Shown in pieces: positions 9,081 to 17,930 of a stretch of DNA of 64,000 bases (positions are counted from its first letter, which is position 1; every line of letters starts with the position of its first letter). The DNA is from Burkholderiales bacterium 70-64 (GTDB lineage Bacteria; Pseudomonadota; Gammaproteobacteria; Burkholderiales; Burkholderiaceae_E), in assembly GCA_001898645.1 (NCBI GenBank), contig MKUQ01000033.1:102205-166204 (forward strand). Reading direction: 5' to 3'. The notes beneath the pieces are model-generated. The model was given only the letters and a program-made list of their open reading frames with translations, made no database searches and was not told where the DNA came from. A program made the position numbers and the translations under genes.

Positions 9081-9714
9081 CGCGCGCCGCCTTCCCGAAC
9101 GGCGCCTCGCCATCGCGCTGGCCGTCCTGGCGCTGGCCGGCAGCGGGATGGCAGGCACGGTTCCCGCCGCCGCGGCGCCGGCCGGCCGAACGGCTCCGGC
9201 CGTCGACGCGCAGGGGCAGTGGGACCTGGCGCGGCTGCTGCGCGAGGTGGCCGCCCAGGACAACCGCCGGCGCCGCTTCGTGGAGCGCCGCTTCGTCGCC
9301 GCGCTGGACACGCCGGTCGACGCCAGGGGCGAGCTGCGATTCATTGCCCCTGCGCGGCTGGAGAAGCGCACCGCGAGCCCGCACGCCGAAGTGCTGGCGC
9401 TCGACGGCGACCAGCTCAGCGTCGACGGGCCGGCCGGCCGCGCCACCATGTCGCTGCGCCAGGTGCCCGAGGCCGCGGCCCTGGTCGAAGGGCTGCGCGC
9501 GATCCTGGCCGGCGACAGCGCGACCCTCGAGCGCGTGTTCGTGGCCACGCTGGCGGGCGGCGCCGCCGACTGGCACCTGCGGCTGGTGCCGCGCGACCCG
9601 CGCGCGCTGCGCCTGCTCAGCGAGATCCGGGTGAGCGGGCGGGGCGGCGAGCTTGACCTGGTCGAGACCGACCAGACCGACGGCGATCGCTCCGTGATGC
9701 GGATCCTGCGATGA
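9073..9714 (+). CDS. LolA-like outer-membrane lipoprotein carrier
   Basis: A 213-residue secreted protein. An Arg-rich N-terminus and hydrophobic core (IALAVLALAGSGMAGT) form a signal peptide ending near AAAA, and the rest resembles the LolA-like proteins of aryl-polyene clusters (FVERRFVAALDTPVDARG, FIAPARLEKRT). It probably shuttles the finished lipid across the periplasm together with the MMPL exporter. ATG 9073 was preferred over the upstream in-frame start at 9019 because it begins directly before the signal peptide. Its TGA overlaps the exporter ATG. Confidence 0.72.
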   Translation: MDSARRLPERRLAIALAVLALAGSGMAGTVPAAAAPAGRTAPAVDAQGQWDLARLLREVAAQDNRRRRFVERRFVAALDTPVDARGELRFIAPARLEKRTASPHAEVLALDGDQLSVDGPAGRATMSLRQVPEAAALVEGLRAILAGDSATLERVFVATLAGGAADWHLRLVPRDPRALRLLSEIRVSGRGGELDLVETDQTDGDRSVMRILR

Positions 9715-12110
9715 CCCGGGCCGCCGCGGCGGCGTACGGGAGCAGGCGCGCGATCCTCGCGGCCTGGCTGGTGCTGCTCGGGGTGTGCGCGGTGATCATC
9801 GCGCACACGCCGTTCCCGACCGACATGTCGGTGTTCCTGCCCCAGCGCCCCACGCCCCGGCAGCAGCTGCTGGTCGACCACCTGGCCCACGGCGTGGCCT
9901 CGCGCCTGCTGCTGGTGTCGATCGACGCGGTGCCGGCCGAGCGCCGCGCGGACTTCTCGCGCGCGCTGGCCGGCGCGCTGCGCCGCGACGGACACTTCCG
10001 CAGCATCGTCAACGGCGAGCTGGAGGCGCTGCGGGCCGACCAGGCGCTGCTGTTCGAGCGGCGCTACCAGCTCTCGCCCGGCGTCTCGGCCGAGCGCTTC
10101 GAAGTGCCGGCGCTGCACGCCGCGCTCGAGCGCACGGTGGCCGCACTGGGCTCCTCGGCAGGGTTGTTCGGCAAGGAGTGGCTGCTGCGCGATCCGACCG
10201 GCGAGACGCTGCGCCTGCTCGATGCGCTGCGCGCCGACCAGGCGCCGAGGCTGCACGACGGCGTGTGGGTCTCGGCCGACGGCGAGCACGTCATGCTGCT
10301 GCTCGAGACCGCTGCCCCCGGCACCGATCTCGACGGGCAGGAGGCCGCGCTGCAGGTGCTGGAGCACGGCTTTCGCCAGGTGCGCGAGGAGCTCGGCGTG
10401 CCGGCGGCGATGATGCGCGTCTCGGGCCCCGCGCGCTTCGCGGTCGAGTCGCGCGAGGCGATCCGCGGCGACGTCGCGCGCCTGAGCGTGCTCGGCATCG
10501 GCCTCATCTTCGGCCTGCTCGGCTGGGCGTTCCGCTCGCTGCGGGCGCTCGCGCTGGCGCTGGTCCCGATCGGCTCGGCGGTGGCCGTGGCCACCGCCGC
10601 GGTGGCGCTCGGATTCGGCTCGGTGCACGGCCTGACGCTGGCCTTCGGCACCACCCTGATCGGCGAGTCGGTCGACTACGCGCTGTACCACCTGGTGCGC
10701 ATGGCGAGCCCCGAGCCGGTGCCCGCGCGCGCGTTCTGGGCCACCATCCGGCTCGGCGTGCTCACCTCGGTGGCGGGCTTCGTCGCGCTGCTGTTCTCGG
10801 GCTTCCCGGGGCTGGCCCAGCTGTCGGTGTTCTCGATCGCCGGGCTGCTCACGGCGGTGACCGTCACCCGCTTCGTGCTGCCGGTGCTCACGCCGGCGGG
10901 GTGGCATCCGCGCGACCTCGGCCCGCTCGACGCCCGCCTGGCGCGGCTGCTGTCGGCGGCACGCCGGCTGCGCCGGCCGGCCGCGGTGCTGGTCGCCGTC
11001 GCGCTGGCGGTCGCGGTGTCGCGCCACGGCCACCTGTGGGACGACGACATCGCCTCGCTCAATCCGGTGTCGAAGGCCGCGCAGCAGCTCGACGAGGAGT
11101 TGCGCGCCGCCCTCGGCGCGCCCGATGCGCGCCTGATGGTGGTGATCGCCGCGGAGACACAGGCGACGGCACTGCAGGGCGCCGAGCAGGTCGGCGCGGC
11201 GCTGCGCGAGCAGGTGCGCCAGGGCCGCCTGGGCGGCTTCGAGTCGCCGGCCGATCTCCTGCCGCCGCCGGCGCTGCAGCGGGCGCGGCAGGCGGCGCTG
11301 CCCGATGCCGATGCGCTGCGGCGGCGCCTGCAGGCGGCTGCCCAGGGCCTGCCGCTACGCCTGGCGAGCCTCGAGCCGTTCGTCGCCGACGTGCAGGCCG
11401 CGCGCGCTCGCGCGCCGCTGACCCTGGCCGATCTCGAGGGCACGCAGCTCGGCGTGCGCGTGCGCTCGATGCTGAGCACGCACGGCGGGCGCACCACTGC
11501 CGTGATCGCCCTGCGCGCGGCCCCGGGCGTGCCGCTCGATCCCGATGCGCTGGCGCGCAGCCTGCCGGCGCCCGAGGGGGCGAGCGTGGCCGTGGTCGAC
11601 CTGAAGGCCGAGACCGACCGCCTCTACGCGGGCTACCTGCGCGAGGCCGTGGCGCTGTCGCTGGCCGGCGCCGCGGCGGTGGTGGCGCTGCTCGCGCTCG
11701 CGCTGCGCTCGGCCGCGGCCGTGCTCGAGGTATGCCTGCCGCTGGCCGGGGCGGTCGTGCTGGTGGTCGCCGGGTTCGCCGCGACCGGCCATGCGCTGAA
11801 CCTGCTGCATCTGGTGGGCCTGCTGCTGGTGGTGGCCATCGGATCGAACTACTCGCTGTTCATGCACGGCCTGCGCAGAGGCGTCTTGTCGCGCGTGCCG
11901 TCCTCGGGCACGCTGGCTTCGCTGGCGCTGGCCGACGCGACCACGATGACCGGATTCGGCGTGCTCGCCTTCTCCGGCGTGCCGCTGCTCGCCGCGCTCG
12001 GCACCACCGTGGGCGCCGGCTGCGCGCTGGCGCTGGTGCTGTCGGCCCTGTGGATCGGGCCGCGCGCGGGCGCGGCGGCCGAGGGGAGCCGGAGAGGCGG
12101 AGCCGGATGA
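9711..12110 (+). CDS. MMPL/RND-family lipid exporter
   Basis: A 799-residue membrane transporter. After an N-terminal helix (AAWLVLLGVCAVIIAHT) comes a large periplasmic loop, then two groups of transmembrane helices near residues 255-420 and 640-790, the duplicated layout of MMPL exporters. Typical segments are GLTLAFGTTLIGESVDYAL and LLHLVGLLLVVAIGSNYSLF. It probably flips or extrudes the polyene lipid from the inner membrane. ATGA overlaps couple it to the LolA-like gene before it and to the deacetylase gene after it. Confidence 0.85.
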   Translation: MTRAAAAAYGSRRAILAAWLVLLGVCAVIIAHTPFPTDMSVFLPQRPTPRQQLLVDHLAHGVASRLLLVSIDAVPAERRADFSRALAGALRRDGHFRSIVNGELEALRADQALLFERRYQLSPGVSAERFEVPALHAALERTVAALGSSAGLFGKEWLLRDPTGETLRLLDALRADQAPRLHDGVWVSADGEHVMLLLETAAPGTDLDGQEAALQVLEHGFRQVREELGVPAAMMRVSGPARFAVESREAIRGDVARLSVLGIGLIFGLLGWAFRSLRALALALVPIGSAVAVATAAVALGFGSVHGLTLAFGTTLIGESVDYALYHLVRMASPEPVPARAFWATIRLGVLTSVAGFVALLFSGFPGLAQLSVFSIAGLLTAVTVTRFVLPVLTPAGWHPRDLGPLDARLARLLSAARRLRRPAAVLVAVALAVAVSRHGHLWDDDIASLNPVSKAAQQLDEELRAALGAPDARLMVVIAAETQATALQGAEQVGAALREQVRQGRLGGFESPADLLPPPALQRARQAALPDADALRRRLQAAAQGLPLRLASLEPFVADVQAARARAPLTLADLEGTQLGVRVRSMLSTHGGRTTAVIALRAAPGVPLDPDALARSLPAPEGASVAVVDLKAETDRLYAGYLREAVALSLAGAAAVVALLALALRSAAAVLEVCLPLAGAVVLVVAGFAATGHALNLLHLVGLLLVVAIGSNYSLFMHGLRRGVLSRVPSSGTLASLALADATTMTGFGVLAFSGVPLLAALGTTVGAGCALALVLSALWIGPRAGAAAEGSRRGGAG

Positions 12111-13093
12111 GCGTGGAGAGGAGCGTGGTGGCGGACGTGGTGGAGAGCCTGGAGGAGGGCACGAGGAAGGCCGTGGAGAAGCTTGTGAAGGAGGCTGTGG
12201 AGGAAGGTGTGGAAGAGGCCGTGAGGAAGGCCGCGGGGGAGGCCGTGGAAGAGGGCGTCGACGAGCGGATCGAGCGGGCCGCGAGGGACACCCGCGCGCC
12301 GCGCCGCGCCCTGCCGGTGGCGCTGCGCGCCACCCTGGCCTGGCACGCCGCGATGGCCGCCGGCTTCGCCATCCACCCGCAGTGGTGGCCGGCATGGGCC
12401 GCCGGCCTGCTCGCCGACCACGGGCTGCTCGCCGTCGCCGGGCTGCTGCCGCGCAGCGCGATCCTCGGCCCCAACCTCAGGCGCCTGCCCGAGGCCGCGG
12501 CGGCGCGCGGCGAGGTCGCGCTCACCTTCGACGACGGCCCCGATCCGGAGGTCACGCCGGCGGTGCTGTCGCTGCTCGCGCAGGCCGATGCACGCGCCAC
12601 CTTCTTCTGCATCGGCGAGCGGCTGCGCCGCCACCCGGCACTGGCGCGCGAGATCGTCGCGTGCGGGCATGCGATCGAGAACCACACCCAGCGGCACCGC
12701 CACGACTTCTCCCTGCTCGGGCCGGCGCGCATCGAACGCGAGGTCGTCGCGATGCAGCGCACGGTGGCCGAGCTCGCCGGCGCGGCGCCGCGCTTCTTCC
12801 GCGCCCCCGCGGGCCTGCGCAACGCGCTGCTCGAGCCGGTGCTGGCGCGCCTCGGTCTGCAGCTGGCGAGCTGGACGCGGCGCGGCTACGACACCGCCTC
12901 GGGCGATGCGCGGCGCGTGCGCGAGCGGCTCGCGCGCGGCCTGGGCGGCGGCGACATCCTGCTGCTGCACGACGGCAACGCCGCGCGCGACGGCCGCGGC
13001 AAGCCGGTGGTGCTGGAAGTGCTGCCGCGCCTGCTCGATGACCTGGCGGCGCGCGGGCTGTGCAGCGTCACGCTGCGCGAGGCGCTGCCGTGA
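12107..13093 (+). CDS. Polysaccharide deacetylase with repetitive helical N-terminus
   Basis: A 328-residue NodB-homology protein. The catalytic core has VALTFDDGPDPEVTP (general base and metal aspartates), ENHTQRHRHDF (metal histidine pair) and LLLHDG (C-terminal catalytic histidine). It probably removes an acyl group from a sugar of the surface lipid. The first 60 residues are unusual: a charged amphipathic segment of short repeats in which EAVEEGV occurs twice 16 residues apart. Hydrophobic residues about 65-115 may lie in the membrane. ATG 12107 is fixed by the ATGA overlap with the exporter stop, so the repeats are probably translated. A deacetylase is not a standard aryl-polyene gene. 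Confidence 0.8.
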   Translation: MSVERSVVADVVESLEEGTRKAVEKLVKEAVEEGVEEAVRKAAGEAVEEGVDERIERAARDTRAPRRALPVALRATLAWHAAMAAGFAIHPQWWPAWAAGLLADHGLLAVAGLLPRSAILGPNLRRLPEAAAARGEVALTFDDGPDPEVTPAVLSLLAQADARATFFCIGERLRRHPALAREIVACGHAIENHTQRHRHDFSLLGPARIEREVVAMQRTVAELAGAAPRFFRAPAGLRNALLEPVLARLGLQLASWTRRGYDTASGDARRVRERLARGLGGGDILLLHDGNAARDGRGKPVVLEVLPRLLDDLAARGLCSVTLREALP

Positions 13094-13815
13094 GCTCGCC
13101 CGCCTTCCGGCGCATCGCTGAGCGCGCCGCGCGGCGCTATCGCCGCGCCGGGCAGGTCACATTCCGCTTCGCCCGCGGCAAGCTGCTCGGCGATCCGCTC
13201 TACGAGCACCTGCTGGCACGCGGCGTGCCGCGCCAGGCATGCCGCATCCTCGATCTCGGCTGCGGCCGCGGCCTCGTTGCCGCGCTGCTCGACGAGGCGC
13301 GCAGCGCGTACGGCGATGCCGGCTGGCCGCGCGACTGGCCCGCCCCGCCCGCGGCAGCGCGGGTGCTCGGCATCGACCTCATGGCGCGCGACATTGCCCG
13401 GGCGCGCGCGGCGCTGGGCGCGGCGGCCGATTTCGCGCCGGGCGACATCGCCCGCACACCGTTTCCCCCGAGCGACCTGGTGCTGCTGCTCGACACCTTG
13501 CACTATCTGCCCTTCGAGGCGCAGGAACGGGTGCTCGAGCGCGCCGCGGCCGCCGTCGCGCCGCGCGGGCGCCTGGTGCTGCGCGTCGGCGACGCTGCCG
13601 CGGGGCCGGGCTTCCTGCTCGGCCGCTGGGTCGACCATCTGGTCGCCTGGAGCCGCGGCCACCGCCTGCCGCGGCTATACTGCCGGCCGGCCGATGCCTG
13701 GATCCGCATGCTCGGCGGCCTCGGCTTCGCGGTCGAGGCGCGGCCGATGAGCGAGGGCACGCCGTTCGCCAATGTCCTGCTGATCGCCGATCCCGCCCCC
13801 GCACGCGCGACATGA
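13090..13815 (+). CDS. SAM-dependent methyltransferase
   Basis: A 241-residue class I methyltransferase. ILDLGCGRGLVAALL is motif I, which binds S-adenosylmethionine, VLGIDLMARDI is motif II, and LVLLLDTLHYLP is motif IV. The C-terminus has the usual beta-strand pair. The substrate is unknown; context suggests methylation of the polyene head group or a lipid sugar. GTG 13090 overlaps the deacetylase TGA (GTGA), and its own TGA overlaps the ketosynthase ATG. Confidence 0.78.
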   Translation: MSSPAFRRIAERAARRYRRAGQVTFRFARGKLLGDPLYEHLLARGVPRQACRILDLGCGRGLVAALLDEARSAYGDAGWPRDWPAPPAAARVLGIDLMARDIARARAALGAAADFAPGDIARTPFPPSDLVLLLDTLHYLPFEAQERVLERAAAAVAPRGRLVLRVGDAAAGPGFLLGRWVDHLVAWSRGHRLPRLYCRPADAWIRMLGGLGFAVEARPMSEGTPFANVLLIADPAPARAT

Positions 13816-15017
13816 GCCCCATCCAGCCGCTGCCGATCACCGCCTACACCGCCACCAGCTGCATGGGGCGGGGGCTGGAGGCCACCCGCGCTGCGCTGGC
13901 GGCGCAGCGCACCTTCCTCGCGCCGTGCCGCTTCCTGGGGCTGGAGTTGCCGACCTGGGTCGGCGAGGTGGCCGGGCTCGACGAGCCGGTGCCCGGGCCC
14001 GGGCTGGCCGCCTACGATTGCCGCAACAACCGGCTCGCCGCCCTCGGCCTGCGCCAGGACGGGTTCCTGGAGGCGGTCGAGCGCGCGACGCGGCGCTACG
14101 GCGCCGGGCGCATCGGCGTGTTCCTCGGCTCGAGCACTTCCGGGCTGCTGCAGACGGAGCTCGCCTACCGCCGGCGCGATGCCGTCACCGGGGCCCTGCC
14201 CGCCGGCCTGCACTACGCGCAGACCCACAACATGTTCTCGCTGGGCGACTACGTGCGCCGCAGCCTCGGCCTGGCCGGCCCGGCCAGCGTCACCTCGGTG
14301 GCCTGCGCCTCGAGCGCCAAGGTGTTCTCCGCCGCGGCGCGCGCCATCGAGGCGGGCGTCGTCGACGCGGCGCTGGTCGGCGGCGTCGACACCCTGTGCC
14401 TCACCACCCTGTACGGCTTCGGCTCGCTCGAGCTGCTGGCGCCCCAGGCCTGCCGGCCGTTCGATGCGCGGCGCAACGGCATCTCGATCGCCGAGGCCGC
14501 GGCCTTCGCGCTGGTCGAGCGGCGCGATAGCCCCGAGGCCGGCGCAGCCTGGCTGGCCGGCTTCGGCGAATCGAGCGATGCGCACCACATGTCCTCGCCC
14601 CATCCCGAGGGGCGCGGCGCCTACGAGGCGATGGCCCAGGCGCTGGCACGCGCCGGGCTCGAGGCGCGCGACATCGATTACATCAACCTGCACGGCACCG
14701 GTACGCCCAGCAACGACCGTTCCGAGGACGCAGCGGTGATGTCGCTGTTCGGCGACCGCGTGCCGGCCAGCTCGACCAAGGGCGCGCACGGGCACGCGCT
14801 CGGCGCCGCCGGCGCGCTCGAGGCGGTGATCTGCCTGATCGCGCTGCGCGACGGATTCATGCCCGGCGGCCTGAACGCCGGCGAGCCCGATCCGGCGCTG
14901 CACACCCGCTATCTGCGGCGCAACCAGGCCGGCGCGCTGCGCCGGGTGATGAGCAACTCGTTCGGCTTCGGCGGCGCCAATTGCGCGCTGGTCTTCACCG
15001 GGGGCACGCAGCAGTGA
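13812..15017 (+). CDS. Beta-ketoacyl-ACP synthase (FabF-like) of the polyene cluster
   Basis: A 401-residue ketosynthase that condenses malonyl-ACP with the growing chain. The triad is visible: Cys165 in SVACASSAKV, His294 in NLHGTGTPSND and His328 in GAHGHALGAAG; the C-terminus has SFGFGGANCALVF. ATG 13812 overlaps the upstream TGA. The next gene is a shorter ketosynthase-like partner, an arrangement similar to the KS/chain-length-factor pairs of aryl-polyene and type II polyketide clusters. Confidence 0.88.
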   Translation: MSPIQPLPITAYTATSCMGRGLEATRAALAAQRTFLAPCRFLGLELPTWVGEVAGLDEPVPGPGLAAYDCRNNRLAALGLRQDGFLEAVERATRRYGAGRIGVFLGSSTSGLLQTELAYRRRDAVTGALPAGLHYAQTHNMFSLGDYVRRSLGLAGPASVTSVACASSAKVFSAAARAIEAGVVDAALVGGVDTLCLTTLYGFGSLELLAPQACRPFDARRNGISIAEAAAFALVERRDSPEAGAAWLAGFGESSDAHHMSSPHPEGRGAYEAMAQALARAGLEARDIDYINLHGTGTPSNDRSEDAAVMSLFGDRVPASSTKGAHGHALGAAGALEAVICLIALRDGFMPGGLNAGEPDPALHTRYLRRNQAGALRRVMSNSFGFGGANCALVFTGGTQQ

Positions 15018-15853
15018 AGCTCACCGTGCAGGCGATCGGCGTGCTCGGCCCCGGCCTGGACGGCTGGGCGAGCGCCCTTCCGGTGCTGCGCGGCGAGGCT
15101 GCCCTGCCCGCGGTCGCGACGGCGGTCCCGCCGCCGCTGCGCCTGCCTCCGCCCGAGCGGCGGCGCGTCGGCCAGTCGGTGCGGCTGGCCCTGGCGGTCG
15201 CCGAGCAGGTGTTCGCGCAGGTGCCGCATGCGCCCGCCACCACCGCGAGCGTGTTCGCCTCGTCGGGAGGCGATGGCGAGAACTGCGACGCGCTGTGCCG
15301 ATCGCTGGCCGAGGACGTGCCCCACGCATCGCCGACCCGCTTCACCAATTCGGTCCACAACGCGCCGGCCGGCTACTGGAGCATCGCGGCCGGGGCGACC
15401 GGCCCCTCGACGAGCGTGTGCGCATTCGACGCCAGCTTCGCCGCCGGCCTGCTGGAGGCGGCGATCTATGCCTGCTGCGAAGACGAGCCGGTGGCCCTGA
15501 TCGCCTACGACATGCTGTATCCGCAGCCGCTGCACGCCCTGCGCCCCGTCCTCGCTCCCTTCGCGGCGGCGCTCGTGCTCGTGCCCGGCCACGCGGCGAG
15601 CGGCCTGGCGCGCATCGAGCTGTCCGGTTACGGCGCCGGCACCCACGCCGCCGCGGCCACGCCGGCGCTCGAGGCGCTGCGCGCCGGCGTGCCGGCGGCG
15701 CGCTGCCTGCCGCTGCTCGAGGCGATCGCCCGCCTCGCACCCGCCGGTGCAGGGCCCGCCGGTGTCCCGCCCGCCGGTGTCTTGCCCGCTGAAGTGGCGC
15801 TCGAGGGCCTGCCGGGGCAGGTGCTGCGCGTGGGGGTGTCGCCATGCCGCTGA
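15014..15853 (+). CDS. Beta-ketoacyl synthase chain-length-factor-like protein
   Basis: A 279-residue short ketosynthase-like protein resembling the chain-length-factor family of aryl-polyene clusters. It lacks the usual His pair of active ketosynthases, although a cysteine remains in STSVCAFDASFAAG. It probably forms a heterodimer with the preceding ketosynthase and sets chain length. GTG 15014 overlaps the ketosynthase TGA. Near the C-terminus lies a run of four five-residue PAGxx-type repeats encoded by an exact 15-nt periodic repeat. Confidence 0.72.
   Translation: MKLTVQAIGVLGPGLDGWASALPVLRGEAALPAVATAVPPPLRLPPPERRRVGQSVRLALAVAEQVFAQVPHAPATTASVFASSGGDGENCDALCRSLAEDVPHASPTRFTNSVHNAPAGYWSIAAGATGPSTSVCAFDASFAAGLLEAAIYACCEDEPVALIAYDMLYPQPLHALRPVLAPFAAALVLVPGHAASGLARIELSGYGAGTHAAAATPALEALRAGVPAARCLPLLEAIARLAPAGAGPAGVPPAGVLPAEVALEGLPGQVLRVGVSPCR
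15740..15799 (+). repeat. 15-nt tandem repeat, four units
   Basis: Four consecutive 15-nt units inside the chain-length-factor-like gene. The first three share CCCGCCGGTG at their start and the fourth is diverged (CCCGCTGAAG). They encode PAGAG, PAGVP, PAGVL and PAEVA, so the repeat is in frame and adds a Pro/Ala/Gly linker near the protein's C-terminus. Confidence 0.8.
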
Positions 15854-16413
15854 GCCGCGAGCGCATCGAGCGCCTGCTGCCGCATCGCGGCGCCATGTGC
15901 CTGCTCGACGAGGTCATCGAGTGGGCGCCGCGATCCATCCGCTGCGCCGCTTCCAGCCACCGCGATCCCGGCAATCCGCTGCGCGGGCCGCTCGGGCTGT
16001 CCAGCATGGCCGGCATCGAATACGGCGCGCAGGCGATGGCGCTGCACGGGGCGCTGAGCGCGGGCGCGGCGCACGCCCTCGGTGGCGGCGGTGCCGGCCA
16101 CGGCGGCGGCACCGGCGACCACGGCGGCAGTGCCGGTGGGCACGGTGACGGTGCCGCTGGTCACGATGACGGCCGCGGCGCCGCCGTCGAGCCGCACGGC
16201 GTTCTCGCGGCCGTGCGCGGCGTCGTGCTGCACGAGCCCTGGCTGGACCGCTGGCCCGAAGACCTGCTCGTGCAGGCCACGCTCGTCGCCGGCGACGCGC
16301 ACACCGCGATGTACGACTTCGCGCTCGAGGCCGGCGCGCGGCGCCTGGTGGACGGCCGCGCCACGGTGGTGCTGGTGCCCGCGTCCCGCCGCGGACCGGG
16401 GGCGCGGCCGTGA
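15844..16413 (+). CDS. 3-hydroxyacyl-ACP dehydratase-like hotdog protein (ApeP-like)
   Basis: A 189-residue FabZ-related protein. It begins with RIERLLPHRGAMCLLDEV, the usual dehydratase N-terminus with the catalytic histidine, and continues with GIEYGAQAMALHG, the second active-site helix. Homologues are about 150 residues; the excess is a Gly/His/Asp/Ala-rich stretch at residues 79-117 placed between two conserved blocks. It probably removes water during each polyene elongation round. The start overlaps the upstream gene by 10 nt and its stop overlaps the ketoreductase GTG. Confidence 0.78.
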   Translation: MPLSRERIERLLPHRGAMCLLDEVIEWAPRSIRCAASSHRDPGNPLRGPLGLSSMAGIEYGAQAMALHGALSAGAAHALGGGGAGHGGGTGDHGGSAGGHGDGAAGHDDGRGAAVEPHGVLAAVRGVVLHEPWLDRWPEDLLVQATLVAGDAHTAMYDFALEAGARRLVDGRATVVLVPASRRGPGARP

Positions 16414-17147
16414 AGCGCGCGGGCACCGTCCGGCGCGCGCTCGTCACCGGCGCCAGCGGCGCGATCGGCTCGGCTGTGGCGCTGCGGCTCGCCGGCGCCG
16501 GCATGCACGTGATCGCGCACAGCCACGGCCGGCTCGCGCTCGCGCAGCAGCTCGCCGAGCGCATCGCCGCGCAGTCCGGCTCGGCCCAGGCGGTGTCGTT
16601 CGACGTCGCCGATGCGCAGGAGAGCGCGCGCTGCCTCGCGGCGCTGCTCGAGGAAGGCCCGATCCAGGTGCTGGTGAACAATGCCGGCGTGCACGACGAC
16701 GCGGTCTTTCCGGGCATGTCGGCCGCGCAGTGGCGGCGCGTCGTCGACGTGTCGCTCCACGGCTTCTTCAACGTGACCCAGCCGCTCATGCTGCCGATGA
16801 TCCGCACCCGCTGGGGGCGCGTGATCAGCATCTCGTCGGTGGCCGCGATCATGGGCAACCGCGGCCAGGCCAACTACGCGGCGGCCAAGGCCGGCGTGCA
16901 CGGCGCGTCGCGCTCGCTGGCGCTCGAGGTGGCCTCGCGCGGCATCACCGTCAACGTGGTCGCCCCCGGCATCGTCGAGTCGCCGATGAGCGAGGCCGCG
17001 TTCCCGCCCGAGGTGGTGCAGCGGCTGGTGCCGATGAAGCGCGCCGGCCGCCCCGACGAGGTGGCGGCGCTGGTCGCCTTCCTCGCCTCGGACGACGCCG
17101 GCTACATCAGCGGCCAGGTCATCTCGATCAACGGCGCGATGGCCTGA
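16410..17147 (+). CDS. 3-oxoacyl-ACP reductase (FabG-like SDR)
   Basis: A 245-residue short-chain dehydrogenase. TGASGAIG is the NADPH-binding motif, LVNNAGVHDD the NAG motif, and ISSVAAIMG followed by YAAAK gives the catalytic Ser, Tyr and Lys. The C-terminal YISGQVISINGAMA is typical of FabG. It reduces beta-ketoacyl-ACP for the polyene chain. It is the last plus-strand gene of the operon; its final 20 nt overlap the 3' end of the converging glycosyltransferase gene. Confidence 0.87.
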   Translation: MKRAGTVRRALVTGASGAIGSAVALRLAGAGMHVIAHSHGRLALAQQLAERIAAQSGSAQAVSFDVADAQESARCLAALLEEGPIQVLVNNAGVHDDAVFPGMSAAQWRRVVDVSLHGFFNVTQPLMLPMIRTRWGRVISISSVAAIMGNRGQANYAAAKAGVHGASRSLALEVASRGITVNVVAPGIVESPMSEAAFPPEVVQRLVPMKRAGRPDEVAALVAFLASDDAGYISGQVISINGAMA

Positions 17148-17913
17148 CTTCCGCGCCCAGGCGCCGCGCGAGCAGCGCCGGCAGGCGCACCAGGAAGCCG
17201 GCGAGCAGCCGCGCGTGCATCCAGGTGAGCAGCGCGTTGTCGCGCAGGTAGCGGAAGTGCGACACCCCGCCTTCCTCGCGGCCCAGGTAGCGCACCGGTG
17301 CATCGACGCTCACCGCGCGCACGCCGCGCCAGGAGAGGCGCACCACCGCCTCGACGTCGAAGTCGAAGCGGCGCATCCAGCGATGCGTGTCCATGATGGA
17401 CACCAGCGGCGCGATCGGGTAGACGCGGAAGCCGAACAGCGAATCGCCGATGTCCGCCCACAGGGTCTCGACCCGGACCCAGAAGTTGGAGATCCGCCGC
17501 CCCTGCACGCGCAGGCGCGGGGCCTCCGCGCCGAACACCGGACATCCGAGGATCATCGCGCCCGGGTCGGCGATCGACAGCGCCATGAAGCGCGCGATGT
17601 GGTCGGCCGGGTGCTGGTCGTCGGCATCCATGACGAGCGCGTGCGTGAAGCCGGACGCCTGCGCGGCGCACAGGCCGTGCAGCACCGCTGCCCCCTTGCC
17701 CTGGTTGAACGGCAGCCGGAAGATGCGCACGCCGCCGTCGCCGGCGAAGACGCGCGCGAGCGCTTCGTCGGAGCCGTCGCGGCTGCCGTCGAAGACCACC
17801 CACACCGGGTTCCACGCCGCCCGCGCAGCGCGCACGGTGCGCACCACCAGCTCGCCGGAGTCGTACGACGGGATCAGGACCAGGTGGGTGGCGGACGCTG
17901 CGGGGGCCGGCAT
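17128..17913 (-). CDS. Family 2 glycosyltransferase (dolichol-phosphate-mannose-synthase-like)
   Basis: A 261-residue GT2 enzyme. LVLIPSYDSGELV starts the Rossmann-like fold, GCAA... is replaced by NQGKGAAVLHGL after the nucleotide loop, and MDADDQHP is the metal-binding DxD-type motif. Aryl-polyene clusters often have a glycosyltransferase fused to an acyltransferase (ApeJ); here the two activities appear as separate neighbouring genes. It is transcribed toward the ketoreductase and overlaps its end by 20 nt. The acyltransferase gene ends 17 nt upstream. Confidence 0.8.
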   Translation of the reverse strand: MPAPAASATHLVLIPSYDSGELVVRTVRAARAAWNPVWVVFDGSRDGSDEALARVFAGDGGVRIFRLPFNQGKGAAVLHGLCAAQASGFTHALVMDADDQHPADHIARFMALSIADPGAMILGCPVFGAEAPRLRVQGRRISNFWVRVETLWADIGDSLFGFRVYPIAPLVSIMDTHRWMRRFDFDVEAVVRLSWRGVRAVSVDAPVRYLGREEGGVSHFRYLRDNALLTWMHARLLAGFLVRLPALLARRLGAEVRPSRR

Positions 17914-17930
17914 GCGGGGCGGCGCTCAGC

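Noticed and set aside
6048..11033. A 1661-codon open frame on the minus strand opposite the polyene operon
   Set aside because: It runs antisense through seven well-supported overlapping genes and has the His/Arg/Gln/Ala-rich composition of a shadow frame in 70% GC DNA.
9785..13093. An 1102-codon plus-strand frame over the exporter and deacetylase
   Set aside because: Only its 3' part is the true deacetylase frame; the first 2.3 kb is an Arg/Gly-rich shadow of the exporter in another frame.
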